From contig NZ_AQOH01000075.1 of assembly GCF_000364705.1 (NCBI RefSeq), positions 1 to 40,928 of the forward strand: DNA of 40,928 bases. Direction: 5' to 3'. Each line of letters starts with the position of its first letter. The stretch's first letter is position 1. Shown here one piece after another: positions 1 to 8,868 of the stretch. The DNA comes from Pseudomonas fuscovaginae SE-1 (lineage in GTDB: Bacteria > Pseudomonadota > Gammaproteobacteria > Pseudomonadales > Pseudomonadaceae). The notes beneath the pieces were generated by a model. The model was not told the DNA's origin. It did no database searches and worked only from the letters and a program-made list of their open reading frames with translations. The position numbers and the translations under genes are program-made.

Positions 1-1078
1 GGTGGCCCTCGATCCGAGCACCGGCGAGGTGCTGGCGATGGTCAGCCAGCCGAGCTTCGATCCGAACCTGTTCGTCACCGGCATCAGCTTCAAGGCCTAC
101 GCCGAGCTGCGCGACTCCATCGACCGGCCGCTGTTCAACCGGGTGCTGCGCGGCCTCTATCCGCCAGGCTCGACCATCAAGCCGGCGGTGGCGATCGCCG
201 GCCTGGACAGCGGCGTGGTCAACGCCTCGACGCGGGTCTTCGACCCCGGCTACTACGAGCTGCCGAACTACGACCACAAGTACCGCAACTGGAACCGTAC
301 CGGTGATGGCTGGGTCGATCTCGACACGGCGATCATGCGCTCCAACGACACCTATTTCTACGACCTGGCCCACAAGCTGGGCATCGACCGCCTGGCCAGC
401 TACATGAACAAGTTCGGTCTGGGCCAGAAGGTTTCCCTGGACATGTTCGAGGAATCGCCGGGGCTGATGCCGTCGCGCGAGTGGAAACGCGCTACGCGCC
501 GCCAGGCCTGGTTCCCGGGCGAGACGCTGATTCTCGGTATCGGCCAGGGCTACATGCAGGCCACCCCGCTGCAGTTGGCCCAGGCCACGGCCCTGGTGGC
601 GAACAAGGGGGTGTGGAACCGTCCGCACCTGGCCAAGACCATCGAGGGCCAGCGGCCCAAGGATGAGAACCCGATGCCGGATATCGTCCTGCGCAACCCG
701 TCGGACTGGGACAAGGTCAACCACGGCATGCAGCAGGTGATGCACGGTGCCCGCGGTACCGCGCGCAAGGCCTCCATCGGCGCGCAGTACCTGATCGCCG
801 GCAAGAGTGGTACGGCCCAGGTCGTGGCGATCAAGCAGGGTGAAAAGTATGACCGTTCCAAGGTCCTTGAGCGCCATCGCGACCACGCCCTGTTCGTGGG
901 CTTCGCCCCGGCCAACAACCCCAAGATCGTCGTGGCGGTGATGGTCGAGAACGGTGAGTCCGGTTCCGGCGTCGCGGCGCCGGTGGTCCGCCAGGTGATG
1001 GACGCCTGGCTGCTCGGCCCGGATGGCCGGCTCAAACCTGAATACGCTGGTTCCACTACCGCGGAGGCTACGCCTTGA
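1..1078 (+). CDS. mrdA: Penicillin-binding protein 2, C-terminal part (5' end outside window)
   Basis: PBP2 is the inner-membrane transpeptidase that cross-links peptidoglycan during side-wall elongation, working with RodA. Only the last 358 residues lie in the window; the frame is open to the left edge, so the start, membrane anchor and dimerisation domain are outside. Numbering from base 2, the three penicillin-binding motifs are all visible in order: the acyl-acceptor serine in PPGSTIKP (Ser57), SND at 114-116 and KSGT at 268-271. The TGA stop overlaps the TTG start of rodA, so the two are almost certainly translationally coupled. The rodA neighbour separates this from the division enzyme PBP3 (FtsI), which has ftsW and mur genes around it. 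P. aeruginosa calls this gene pbpA. Confidence 0.96.
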   Translation, partial: VALDPSTGEVLAMVSQPSFDPNLFVTGISFKAYAELRDSIDRPLFNRVLRGLYPPGSTIKPAVAIAGLDSGVVNASTRVFDPGYYELPNYDHKYRNWNRTGDGWVDLDTAIMRSNDTYFYDLAHKLGIDRLASYMNKFGLGQKVSLDMFEESPGLMPSREWKRATRRQAWFPGETLILGIGQGYMQATPLQLAQATALVANKGVWNRPHLAKTIEGQRPKDENPMPDIVLRNPSDWDKVNHGMQQVMHGARGTARKASIGAQYLIAGKSGTAQVVAIKQGEKYDRSKVLERHRDHALFVGFAPANNPKIVVAVMVENGESGSGVAAPVVRQVMDAWLLGPDGRLKPEYAGSTTAEATP

Positions 1079-2220
1079 TCGCCAATTTCGATCGCATCCT
1101 CTCCAGTGAGGATGTGATGCGCCGCCGGGCCACCTTGCTACAGCGCATGCACATCGACGGACCGTTGCTGGTCCTGCTGCTGACCCTGGCGGCCGGCAGC
1201 CTGTTCGTTCTCTATTCGGCCAGCGGCAAGAGCTGGGACCTGCTGATCAAGCAGGCGACGTCCTTCGGCATCGGCCTGGTGTCGATGATCGTCATCGCCC
1301 AGTTCGAGCCACGCTTCATGGCCCGCTGGGTGCCCTTGGCCTATGTGCTGGGGGTGATGCTGCTGGTGGTGGTGGATGTCATGGGCCACAACGCCATGGG
1401 CGCCACGCGCTGGATCAACATTCCCGGGGTGATCCGCTTCCAGCCGTCGGAGTTCATGAAGATTCTGATGCCGGCGACCATCGCCTGGTACCTGTCCAAG
1501 CGTACCCTGCCGCCGCAGCTCAAGCATGTGGGGATCAGCCTGATGCTGATCGGCGTGCCGTTCATCCTGATCGTCCGCCAGCCCGACCTCGGCACCTCGC
1601 TGCTGGTGCTGGCCGGTGGCGCGTTCGTGCTGTTCATGGGCGGTCTGCGCTGGCGCTGGATCCTCAGCGTACTGGCCGCGGCGGTGCCGGTGGCGGTGGG
1701 CATGTGGTTCTTCATCATGCACGACTACCAGAAGCAGCGGATCCTGACCTTCCTCGATCCGGAAAGCGACCCGCTGGGTACCGGCTGGAATATCATCCAG
1801 TCCAAGGCGGCCATCGGTTCCGGCGGCGTGTTCGGCAAGGGCTGGCTGCTGGGGACCCAATCGCACCTGGACTTCCTGCCGGAAAGCCACACCGACTTCA
1901 TCATCGCCGTGATGGGCGAAGAGTTCGGTCTGGTGGGGATCTGCGTCCTGCTGCTGCTATACCTGTTGCTGATCGGCCGCGGGCTGGTGATCACCGCCCA
2001 GGCCCAGACCCTGTTCGGCAAGCTGCTGGCGGGCAGCCTGACCATGACGTTCTTCGTTTATGTTTTCGTCAATATCGGGATGGTCAGTGGCCTGTTGCCA
2101 GTTGTCGGGGTGCCGTTGCCCTTCATCAGCTACGGCGGAACTTCGTTGGTGACGCTGCTGTCAGCGTTTGGAATTTTGATGTCGATCCATACCCACCGTA
2201 AGTGGATCGCGCAGGTTTGA
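1075..2220 (+). CDS. rodA: Rod shape-determining protein RodA, SEDS glycosyltransferase
   Basis: RodA is the polytopic SEDS-family peptidoglycan polymerase of the elongasome and partner of PBP2. The 381-residue product has about ten hydrophobic segments and family signatures such as GATRWINIPG-IRFQPSE, RQPDLGTS, and PESHTDFI near the large periplasmic loop, with LPFISYGGTS near the C-terminus. The start chosen is a TTG at 1075 that overlaps the mrdA stop (TTGA); a good GGAGG lies at 1063-1067, seven bases upstream. An ATG at 1117 would give a protein 14 residues shorter and is the main alternative. Next gene mltB starts 17 bases after the stop, consistent with one operon. Confidence 0.96.
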   Translation: MIANFDRILSSEDVMRRRATLLQRMHIDGPLLVLLLTLAAGSLFVLYSASGKSWDLLIKQATSFGIGLVSMIVIAQFEPRFMARWVPLAYVLGVMLLVVVDVMGHNAMGATRWINIPGVIRFQPSEFMKILMPATIAWYLSKRTLPPQLKHVGISLMLIGVPFILIVRQPDLGTSLLVLAGGAFVLFMGGLRWRWILSVLAAAVPVAVGMWFFIMHDYQKQRILTFLDPESDPLGTGWNIIQSKAAIGSGGVFGKGWLLGTQSHLDFLPESHTDFIIAVMGEEFGLVGICVLLLLYLLLIGRGLVITAQAQTLFGKLLAGSLTMTFFVYVFVNIGMVSGLLPVVGVPLPFISYGGTSLVTLLSAFGILMSIHTHRKWIAQV

Positions 2221-2237
2221 TTAAGGTGAACAGTTCA

Positions 2238-3248
2238 ATGCAAGTGATGCGCGACTGGGCGGCCCGATGCGCTCCCTGGATGGGCCTCGTCGGCTGCCTG
2301 GGGGCCGCGCCGGCGGCGCTGGCCGGCGATTACGAAGGATCGCCGCAAGTCGCCGAGTTCGTCGGTGAAATGACCCGCGACTATGGCTTTGCCGGCGAGC
2401 AACTGATGGACGTGTTCCGTCAGGTCGAGCGCAAGCAGAGCATTCTCGATGCGATTTCCCGGCCCGCCGAGCGGGTCAAGCCGTGGAAGGAATACCGCCC
2501 GATGTTCCTCACCGACGCCCGGGTGGCCCGGGGTGTCGACTTCTGGCGCCAGCACGAGGCGGCCCTGGCCCGTGCCGAGCAGGAGTATGGCGTGCCGGCC
2601 CAGGTGATCGTCGCGATCATCGGCGTGGAAACCTTCTTTGGCCGCAACACCGGCAACTACCGGGTGATCGATGCGCTGTCGACCCTGGGCTTCGACTATC
2701 CGCCCCGCGCCGAGTTCTTCCGCAAGGAACTGCGCGAATTCCTGCTGCTGGCCCGCGAGGAGCAACTCGATCCGCTGAGCCTCAAGGGCTCCTACGCCGG
2801 GGCGATGGGCCTGCCGCAGTTCATGCCGAGCAGCTTTCGCGCCTATGCGGTGGATTTCGACGGCACCGGTCACATCAATATCTGGACCAACGCCGACGAT
2901 GCCATTGGCAGTGTCGCCAGCTATTTCAAGCGCCACGGCTGGGTGGCCGGCGAGCCGGTGGTCAGTCGCGCCGACGTGCGGGGCGACCAGGTCGACCAGG
3001 GGTTGAGCCCCGGCCTCGATCCGGTGAAGACCGTCGGGGAGTTGCGGGCACTGGGCTGGTCGAGTCATGATGCGCTGCGCGATGACATGCCGGTGACGGC
3101 ATTTCGCCTGGAAGGCGACAATGGGCCCGAATACTGGATGGGCCTGAAGAATTTTTATGCGATCACGCGCTATAACCGCAGCGTAATGTACGCCATGGCC
3201 GTGCATCAGCTGTCCGACCTGTTGGTCCAAGCACGGGGCGTCAAGTAA
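2238..3248 (+). CDS. mltB: Lytic murein transglycosylase B (MltB/SltB1 type)
   Basis: A family-3 lytic transglycosylase that cleaves the MurNAc-GlcNAc bond of peptidoglycan to form 1,6-anhydro ends. The 336-residue protein carries the MltB catalytic segment IIGVETFFG, with Glu131 as the expected catalytic acid, followed by GSYAGAMGLPQFMPSS, typical of the family. The N-terminus has a hydrophobic export signal. It offers both a possible lipobox (LVGC, Cys20) and a possible signal peptidase I site (ALA before GDYE), so I cannot tell a lipoprotein from a soluble periplasmic form. In P. aeruginosa the syntenic gene is, from memory, the soluble SltB1. The ATG at 2238 is preceded by AAGGTGA; longer in-frame starts would run back into rodA. 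Its stop overlaps the rlpA start. Confidence 0.93.
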   Translation: MQVMRDWAARCAPWMGLVGCLGAAPAALAGDYEGSPQVAEFVGEMTRDYGFAGEQLMDVFRQVERKQSILDAISRPAERVKPWKEYRPMFLTDARVARGVDFWRQHEAALARAEQEYGVPAQVIVAIIGVETFFGRNTGNYRVIDALSTLGFDYPPRAEFFRKELREFLLLAREEQLDPLSLKGSYAGAMGLPQFMPSSFRAYAVDFDGTGHINIWTNADDAIGSVASYFKRHGWVAGEPVVSRADVRGDQVDQGLSPGLDPVKTVGELRALGWSSHDALRDDMPVTAFRLEGDNGPEYWMGLKNFYAITRYNRSVMYAMAVHQLSDLLVQARGVK

Positions 3249-4267
3249 TGCAGGCTTTGCCGATTTCCAAACCACTGAAGCTGTTGGCTTGCACTGCGTT
3301 GGCGGTGCTGGTGGTCAGTTGCTCGACCAGCCGTTCGCCCTATCAGTCGTCGTCTTCCAATGCGATCCGTTCCAAGCCCGGGCTGGATATCAATCGGGCC
3401 CACAAGGACGGCGCGCCGTGGTGGGACGTCGACGTATCGCGGATTCCCGATGCCACGCCGACCCTGCATTCCGGCCCCTACAAGGCCAACCCCTACACGG
3501 TGCTGGGCAAGACCTACTTCCCGCTGCAGGACTCGAAGAACTACATCGCCCAGGGCACCGCGTCCTGGTATGGCACCAAGTTCCACGGTCAGAACACTGC
3601 CAACGGTGAGGTCTACGATCTCTATGGCATGAGCGCCGCGCACAAGACCCTGCCGCTGCCCAGCTACGTGCGGGTGACCAATCTGGACAACAACCGCAGC
3701 GTGATTCTGCGGGTCAACGACCGTGGGCCGTTCTACTCCGACCGGATCATCGACCTGTCCTACGCCGCCGCCAAGAAGCTCGGCTACGCCGAGATCGGCA
3801 CGGCGCGGGTCCGGGTCGAGGGTATCGACCCGCAGCAATGGTGGGCCCAGCGCGGCCGGCCGGCGCCGTTGATGCTCAACGAGCCGCAGGTGGCGCAGGC
3901 CTCGACCCCGGCGCTGTCGGCCTCCACCGGCACCATCGAGCAGTGGACGCCTCCACCGCAACAACACGCAACCGACGTTGTTCCTGTGCAGGCACAGGCC
4001 GATGCAAAAAAAAACGGTGCGGTACCAGCCTCTGGCCAGTATCTCCAGGTGGGCGCCTTCGCCAACCCGGACGCTGCCGAACTGCTGCGCTCGAAGCTGA
4101 GCTCGATGGTCAAGGCGCCGGTGTTCGTCAGTTCGATCGTGCGCAACCAGCAGACACTGCATCGGGTGCGGATGGGGCCGATCGGCACGCCGGATGAGGT
4201 CCTGCAGGTGCAGAACAGTGTCCGTCTGGCCAATCTCGGCTCGCCAAGTCTGGTGACGTCGGAGTAA
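3248..4267 (+). CDS. rlpA: RlpA, septal lytic transglycosylase lipoprotein with SPOR domain
   Basis: RlpA of Pseudomonas cuts glycan strands lacking stem peptides and acts at the septum and side wall. The start ATG overlaps the mltB stop (TAATG). Residues 1-25 form a lipoprotein signal ending in the lipobox VVSC, with Cys25 lipidated. The double-psi beta-barrel domain spans about 98-192 and keeps the residues matching the known catalytic pair, His132 in AAHKTLP and Asp158 in RVNDRGP. A proline/glutamine-rich linker (about 205-260) leads to a C-terminal SPOR domain (about 263-337) that binds denuded glycan. Odd point: the linker codes for its Lys-Lys-Asn through a run of nine A at 4006-4014, a potential slippage site just before SPOR. 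Confidence 0.95.
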   Translation: MQALPISKPLKLLACTALAVLVVSCSTSRSPYQSSSSNAIRSKPGLDINRAHKDGAPWWDVDVSRIPDATPTLHSGPYKANPYTVLGKTYFPLQDSKNYIAQGTASWYGTKFHGQNTANGEVYDLYGMSAAHKTLPLPSYVRVTNLDNNRSVILRVNDRGPFYSDRIIDLSYAAAKKLGYAEIGTARVRVEGIDPQQWWAQRGRPAPLMLNEPQVAQASTPALSASTGTIEQWTPPPQQHATDVVPVQAQADAKKNGAVPASGQYLQVGAFANPDAAELLRSKLSSMVKAPVFVSSIVRNQQTLHRVRMGPIGTPDEVLQVQNSVRLANLGSPSLVTSE

Positions 4268-4489
4268 CACAGGCAAAATGGCGGATTCGGCAGCCTTCCG
4301 AGGCTCTGTGGGGAATGTTTGTCGATACATTTCGTGCAGAGCCTGGGGCTGGGGCCTGGTTGTTGGTTCGTTTAACAATAAAAGCCTGGAAAGGGTGGTG
4401 GAGCGAGCAACCGAACACGGGGCAGCCCATGGCTGTCCGATTAGTTTTGCCCGCAAGGGCAAGTTTCCATTAGCGATTTCGAGAGACGG
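4268..4489 (+). promoter_or_regulatory. dacA upstream region with RNA hairpins
   Basis: This 222-base gap separates rlpA from dacA and holds no convincing gene. A small stem with UCCG loop (AGCCT/AGGCT) lies near 4295 but has no U-run, so it is a poor terminator. Two further hairpins precede dacA: GGGCAGCC/GGCTGTCC with loop CAT at 4420-4438, and TTGCCC-GCAA-GGGCAA at 4447-4462, a six-pair stem closed by a GNRA-type loop. The second ends about 27 bases before the dacA ATG, so it could affect ribosome access. No clear sigma-70 promoter was recognised. Confidence 0.3.
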
Positions 4490-5653
4490 ATGAACATCAC
4501 CACCTTTGCCAAACGTTTGTGCCTGCTTGTACCGTTGATCATGGCGCCCGCCGCCTGGGCCGCCGATGACATGGCCTTGCCGGCATCGCCGCAACTTGCC
4601 GCCAAGTCCTACGTGCTCATGGATGCCGCCAGCGGCAACGTGCTGGTCGAGAACAACGGCGACCAGCGCCTGCCTCCGGCGAGCCTGACCAAACTGATGA
4701 CCGCCTATATCGCGACCCTGGAGATCCGTCGCGGCCAGATCGGCGAGAACGATCCGGTGACCATCAGCGAAAACGCCTGGCGTACCGGCGGTTCGCGGAT
4801 GTTCGTCAAGGTCGGTTCCCAGGTGACCGTCAGCGACCTGCTGCACGGGATCATCATTCAGTCCGGCAACGACGCCAGCGTGGCCTTGTCCGAGCACATC
4901 GCCGGCAGCGAAGACGCGTTCGCCGACATGATGAACAAGACCGCCGCCGACCTGGGCATGAGCAACAGCCACTTCATGAACCCGACCGGTCTGCCTAACC
5001 CGGACCACTATTCGTCGGCCCATGACATGGCGCTGCTGGCCCGCGCGATCATCCGTGTCGACCCGGTGCACTACGCCATCTACTCGCAGAAGGAATTCTT
5101 CTGGAACGGCATCAAGCAGCCTAACCGCAACCTGTTGCTGTGGCGTGACAAGACCGTCGATGGCCTGAAGACCGGCCACACCGAAGAGGCCGGCTACTGC
5201 ATGGTGTCCTCGGCGGTGCGTGACGGCCAGCGCCTGATCGCGGTGGTGTTCGGCACCAACAGCGAAGCGGCCCGTGCGGCCGAGACCCAGAAGCTTTTGA
5301 CCTACGGTTTCCGCTTCTTCGAAACCCAGACCTTCTACCAGAAGGGCACCGAACTGGCCAAGGCACCGGTGTGGAAAGGCACCACCCACGAAGTCAAGGC
5401 CGGTCTGGCCGAAGACCTGACCATGACCATGCCCAAGGGCCAGTTGAAAAAGCTCGCCGCCAGCATGACCATCAACCCGAAACTGGTCGCGCCGATCGCC
5501 AAGGGTGACGTCATCGGTAAAGTGGAAGTCAAACTGGATGACAAGGTGGTGCGCAGCACCGATCTGATCGCGCTGGACGCGGTGGAGGAAGGTGGTATCT
5601 TCCGCCGCCTGTGGGATAGCATCCGCATGTTCTTCTACGGCATGTTCAACTGA
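4490..5653 (+). CDS. dacA: D-alanyl-D-alanine carboxypeptidase, PBP5/6 type
   Basis: A low-molecular-mass penicillin-binding protein that removes the terminal D-Ala of pentapeptide stems, limiting cross-linking. The 387-residue protein starts with a signal peptide cleaved near AAWA before ADDM. The peptidase S11 motifs are complete: SLTK (Ser65-Lys68), SGN (125-127) and KTG (227-229). A PBP5 C-terminal beta domain follows, and the last 17 residues (from FRRLWDSIR) form an amphipathic helix of the kind that anchors the enzyme to the outer face of the inner membrane. It is followed by ybeD, lipB and lipA as in enterobacteria. P. aeruginosa names the syntenic gene dacC. Confidence 0.95.
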   Translation: MNITTFAKRLCLLVPLIMAPAAWAADDMALPASPQLAAKSYVLMDAASGNVLVENNGDQRLPPASLTKLMTAYIATLEIRRGQIGENDPVTISENAWRTGGSRMFVKVGSQVTVSDLLHGIIIQSGNDASVALSEHIAGSEDAFADMMNKTAADLGMSNSHFMNPTGLPNPDHYSSAHDMALLARAIIRVDPVHYAIYSQKEFFWNGIKQPNRNLLLWRDKTVDGLKTGHTEEAGYCMVSSAVRDGQRLIAVVFGTNSEAARAAETQKLLTYGFRFFETQTFYQKGTELAKAPVWKGTTHEVKAGLAEDLTMTMPKGQLKKLAASMTINPKLVAPIAKGDVIGKVEVKLDDKVVRSTDLIALDAVEEGGIFRRLWDSIRMFFYGMFN

Positions 5654-5762
5654 CGCAAGTTTCAACAGCGGCATTTCCATCACATAGTGTCGATTTGCGT
5701 GCCTCCACCCGACCCGGGCGCGAGGCACGTCCGTTGCCTGGGCTTACGAGGCCGTTATTGTC

Positions 5763-6038
5763 ATGACAGACACTGAAGTAAAAGCACCGAAAATCGAATT
5801 CCCGGTTACCGACTATCCGGTCAAGGTGATCAGTGACACGGGGGTGGGCAACAAGGACAAGATCGTCGAGATCGTCCGCAAGCATGCGACGATCAACGAC
5901 CAGCGGGTGGACGAACGCCAGAGCAGCAATGGCAAGTACACCACGATTCAACTGCACATCGTGGCCACCGACCAGGACCAGTTGTACAACATCAACAGCG
6001 AGTTGCGGGCCACCGGCTTCGTACACATGGTGCTGTGA
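5763..6038 (+). CDS. ybeD: YbeD-like DUF493 family protein
   Basis: A 91-residue cytoplasmic protein of the DUF493/YbeD family, a small ferredoxin-like fold related in shape to ACT regulatory domains. Its biochemical role is unknown. The family features [13 protein letters not shown] at the N-terminus and the closing [11 protein letters not shown] are clear. It sits between dacA (109-base gap) and lipB, whose ATG overlaps its stop as TGATG, so it is co-translated with the lipoate genes. A link to lipoylation is suggested only by this conserved gene order. Confidence 0.9.
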   Translation: MTDTEVKAPKIEFPVTDYPVKVISDTGVGNKDKIVEIVRKHATINDQRVDERQSSNGKYTTIQLHIVATDQDQLYNINSELRATGFVHMVL

Positions 6039-6688
6039 TGGCGGGCATGTTGGGCTTTCGCGAACTGGGCCAGACGCCTTACGAGCCGGTCTGGCATGCC
6101 ATGCAACGTTTCACCGACGGGCGCAAGTCCGAAGAGTTTCCCGATGAAGTCTGGCTGGTGCAGCACCCGCCGGTCTTCACCCAGGGCCAGGCCGGCAAGG
6201 CCGAGCATCTGTTGCTGCCGGGCGATATTCCGGTGGTCAAGGTCGATCGTGGCGGTCAAGTGACTTATCATGGACCTGGCCAACTGGTGGCCTATCTGCT
6301 GCTGGACGTTCGTCGCCTGGGTTTCGGCGTGCGCGAACTGGTCAGCCGGATGGAGCGCTGCCTGATCGAACTGCTCGCCGAATATGGCGTGCAGGCCGAG
6401 GCCAAGGCCGATGCTCCCGGGGTTTATGTCAATGGCGCGAAAATCGCCTCCCTGGGCCTGCGGATTCGCAACGGCTGTTCCTTCCATGGCCTGGCGTTGA
6501 ACGTCGACATGGACCTGGCGCCGTTCCGGCGGATTAACCCCTGCGGTTATGCGGGGCTGGCGATGACCCAGCTGCGCGACCACACAGGACCGATTGAATT
6601 TGCCGAGGTAAGTGCCCGGCTGCGTGCGCAGCTCGTCAAACACCTCGACTATGCTGAGCAGACGACCCTCACGGGCGGAATCGATTGA
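6038..6688 (+). CDS. lipB: Octanoyl-[acyl carrier protein]:protein N-octanoyltransferase LipB
   Basis: LipB moves octanoate from acyl carrier protein to a lysine on lipoyl domains of the 2-oxoacid dehydrogenases and the glycine cleavage H protein, the first step of endogenous lipoate synthesis. The 216-residue protein has the signature [13 protein letters not shown] and the expected catalytic pair, Lys135 in GAKIASLG and Cys169 in INPCGY. The ATG at 6038 overlaps the ybeD stop; a GTG three bases earlier and an ATG at 6047 are also possible. lipA follows one base after the stop, so the two steps of the pathway are encoded as a pair. Confidence 0.96.
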   Translation: MAGMLGFRELGQTPYEPVWHAMQRFTDGRKSEEFPDEVWLVQHPPVFTQGQAGKAEHLLLPGDIPVVKVDRGGQVTYHGPGQLVAYLLLDVRRLGFGVRELVSRMERCLIELLAEYGVQAEAKADAPGVYVNGAKIASLGLRIRNGCSFHGLALNVDMDLAPFRRINPCGYAGLAMTQLRDHTGPIEFAEVSARLRAQLVKHLDYAEQTTLTGGID

Positions 6689-6689
6689 T

Positions 6690-7718
6690 ATGACTACTGC
6701 GCAAGACGCTGTGCAAACCCTGATCCCGACGCTGGATGTTTCCGAGCGCCCGGCCCGTGCGAAAGTCGAAACCGGCGTCAAGCTGCGCGGTGCCGAGAAG
6801 GTCGCGCGGATTCCGGTGAAGATCATCCCGACCACCGAACTGCCGAAGAAGCCGGACTGGATTCGCGTGCGCATCCCGGTGTCGCCGGAAGTCGACCGCA
6901 TCAAGCAATTGCTGCGCAAGCACAAGCTGCACAGTGTCTGCGAAGAGGCGTCCTGCCCGAACCTGGGCGAGTGCTTCAGCGGTGGTACCGCGACCTTCAT
7001 GATCATGGGTGACATCTGCACCCGTCGCTGCCCGTTCTGCGACGTCGGCCACGGCCGGCCGAAGCCCCTGGATGTCGACGAGCCGATGAACCTGGCGGTG
7101 GCAATTGCCGACCTGCGCCTGAAGTACGTGGTGATCACCTCGGTGGACCGTGACGACCTGCGTGACGGCGGCGCCCAGCACTTCGCCGACTGCATCCGCG
7201 AAATCCGCAAGTTGTCGCCGAACGTGCAACTCGAGACCCTGGTCCCGGACTACCGTGGCCGCATGGACGTCGCTCTGGAAATCACCGCGGCCGAGCCGCC
7301 GGATGTGTTCAACCACAACCTGGAAACCGTTCCGCGCCTGTACAAGGCCGCGCGTCCGGGCTCCGATTACCAGTGGTCGCTGACCCTGCTGCAGCGCTTC
7401 AAGCAGATGGTGCCGCACGTACCGACCAAGTCCGGCCTGATGCTGGGCCTGGGCGAGACCGACGACGAAGTCATCGAAGTGATGAAGCGCATGCGCGAGC
7501 ATGACATCGACATGCTGACCCTCGGCCAGTACCTGCAGCCGTCGCGCAGCCACTTGCCGGTGCAGCGCTTCGTGCATCCGGACACCTTCGCCTGGTTCGC
7601 CGAGGAAGGCTACAAGATGGGCTTCAAGAACATCGCCTCGGGCCCGCTGGTGCGTTCCTCGTACCACGCCGACGAGCAGGCCAAGCTGGTCAAGGCCGAG
7701 TTGCTGGGAGCTTCGTAA
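6690..7718 (+). CDS. lipA: Lipoyl synthase LipA (radical SAM)
   Basis: LipA inserts two sulfurs at C6 and C8 of the protein-bound octanoyl group made by LipB. The 342-residue protein shows both iron-sulfur sets: the auxiliary cluster ligands CX4CX5C (Cys84, Cys89, Cys95) and the radical-SAM triad CX3CX2C (Cys110, Cys114, Cys117 in CTRRCPFC). The C-terminal family motif [11 protein letters not shown] is present. The start at 6690 is preceded by GGGCGGA and lies one base past the lipB stop; longer in-frame starts inside lipB lack family similarity. The ldcA start follows after only five bases. Confidence 0.97.
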   Translation: MTTAQDAVQTLIPTLDVSERPARAKVETGVKLRGAEKVARIPVKIIPTTELPKKPDWIRVRIPVSPEVDRIKQLLRKHKLHSVCEEASCPNLGECFSGGTATFMIMGDICTRRCPFCDVGHGRPKPLDVDEPMNLAVAIADLRLKYVVITSVDRDDLRDGGAQHFADCIREIRKLSPNVQLETLVPDYRGRMDVALEITAAEPPDVFNHNLETVPRLYKAARPGSDYQWSLTLLQRFKQMVPHVPTKSGLMLGLGETDDEVIEVMKRMREHDIDMLTLGQYLQPSRSHLPVQRFVHPDTFAWFAEEGYKMGFKNIASGPLVRSSYHADEQAKLVKAELLGAS

Positions 7719-7723
7719 GACAT

Positions 7724-8677
7724 ATGGGCAGCCTTCGACCCGTGCGGGACTCCTACCCGGAACAAAGCGCGGTGTCGGCGCTGCCCAAGGGCGGGGTGAT
7801 CGGCCTGATCGCCCCGGCCGGTCCGGTGGCCATCGACCCGCTCGAGGCCCGGCAATGGGTACGCTCGCGCGGTTATGAGCTACGGATCTTTCCAGGCGTC
7901 TCGCAACGGGACGGTTACCTGGCCGGCAGCGACGAGGTTCGCCTGCGCGACCTGCACGATGCCTTCTGCGACCCGGAAATCGACGCAATTCTCTGCCTGC
8001 GGGGTGGTTATGGCTGCCCACGACTGCTGGACCGGATCGATTACCCGCTGCTCGCGCGCAATCCCAAGCTGCTGGTCGGCTACAGCGATATCACCGCGCT
8101 GCACCTGGCGATTGCCCGGCATGCCGGGTTCGTGACCTTTCACGGACCGATGTTCAACATCGATCTGCTCAAGGGCAAGCTGCCTCCCACCGAGTCTTCC
8201 TTGTTCGATCTGCTCAGCGGCCGCTTGAAGGCCGGTGACGCACTCGATCACCCCGAAGCCTACCCCTTGAGCACCCTGGCCCCCGGCAGCGCTTGTGGCC
8301 GCCTGCAGGGCGGCAACCTGACGTTGATCTGCGCCAGCCTGGGCACGCCTTATGAAATCGACACCGATGGGGTCATCCTGCTGATCGAGGACGTCAATGA
8401 GCCACTGTACCGGGTGGACCGGCTGCTCACCCACCTGCGTCTGGCGGGCAAGCTGCAAGGCCTGAAAGGCGTGCTGGTGGGCGATTTCGCCGGAGTCGAT
8501 GCCGAGGCCCTGGCCCGCTTGCTCAAGCAGGAGCTGGGCCCCCTGGGTATTCCGGTATTGGCGGGATGGCGCAGCGGGCATTGCGATCCGAACCTGACCC
8601 TGCCGCTGGGCGCGCAGGTACGCCTGGAGGCTGATGCACGACGGCTGGTGCTGGAGCAGGATGTGGTGATTCTCTAG
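7724..8677 (+). CDS. ldcA: Muramoyltetrapeptide LD-carboxypeptidase (peptidase S66)
   Basis: LdcA removes the terminal D-Ala from tetrapeptide stems released during peptidoglycan recycling, working in the cytoplasm. The 317-residue protein matches peptidase family S66: N-terminal GLIAPAGP, the nucleophile elbow GYSDIT with Ser121, then Glu222 in LIEDVNE and His286 in SGHCDPN completing the Ser-Glu-His triad by position. No signal peptide is seen, fitting a cytosolic enzyme. It starts five bases after lipA, with GGGAG inside the end of lipA as ribosome-binding site, so it is probably the last gene of this unit. The REPIN starting at 8736 may act on the 3' end of the transcript. Confidence 0.93.
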   Translation: MGSLRPVRDSYPEQSAVSALPKGGVIGLIAPAGPVAIDPLEARQWVRSRGYELRIFPGVSQRDGYLAGSDEVRLRDLHDAFCDPEIDAILCLRGGYGCPRLLDRIDYPLLARNPKLLVGYSDITALHLAIARHAGFVTFHGPMFNIDLLKGKLPPTESSLFDLLSGRLKAGDALDHPEAYPLSTLAPGSACGRLQGGNLTLICASLGTPYEIDTDGVILLIEDVNEPLYRVDRLLTHLRLAGKLQGLKGVLVGDFAGVDAEALARLLKQELGPLGIPVLAGWRSGHCDPNLTLPLGAQVRLEADARRLVLEQDVVIL

Positions 8678-8735
8678 GCTGTCCCCATCAGCTTGTGATG
8701 AGCCTGCTGGTGGAGGAGGCGGCTGGAGGCTGTTT

Positions 8736-8868
8736 TGTGGCGAGCGGGCTTGCCCGCGCTCGGCTGCATGGCAGCCGTAGCTCGGCCACCTTCGCTGTCT
8801 CTGAGATACAGGTGTTGCAGGTTTTGGGGGAGCTTTGCTCCCCAGCGCGGGCAAGCCCGCTCGCCACA
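8736..8868. repeat. REPIN: inverted pair of REP sequences
   Basis: Two 25-base arms face each other exactly: 8736-8760 (begins TGTGGCGAGCGGGCTT) and 8844-8868 (ends AAGCCCGCTCGCCACA), with about 80 bases of partly self-complementary spacer. This is the REP doublet arrangement known from fluorescens-group pseudomonads and mobilised by RAYT transposases. The same REP core occurs at 16550-16680 and in the right arm at 20881-20905. It lies 3' to two convergent genes, a usual place for REPs. Confidence 0.9.
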
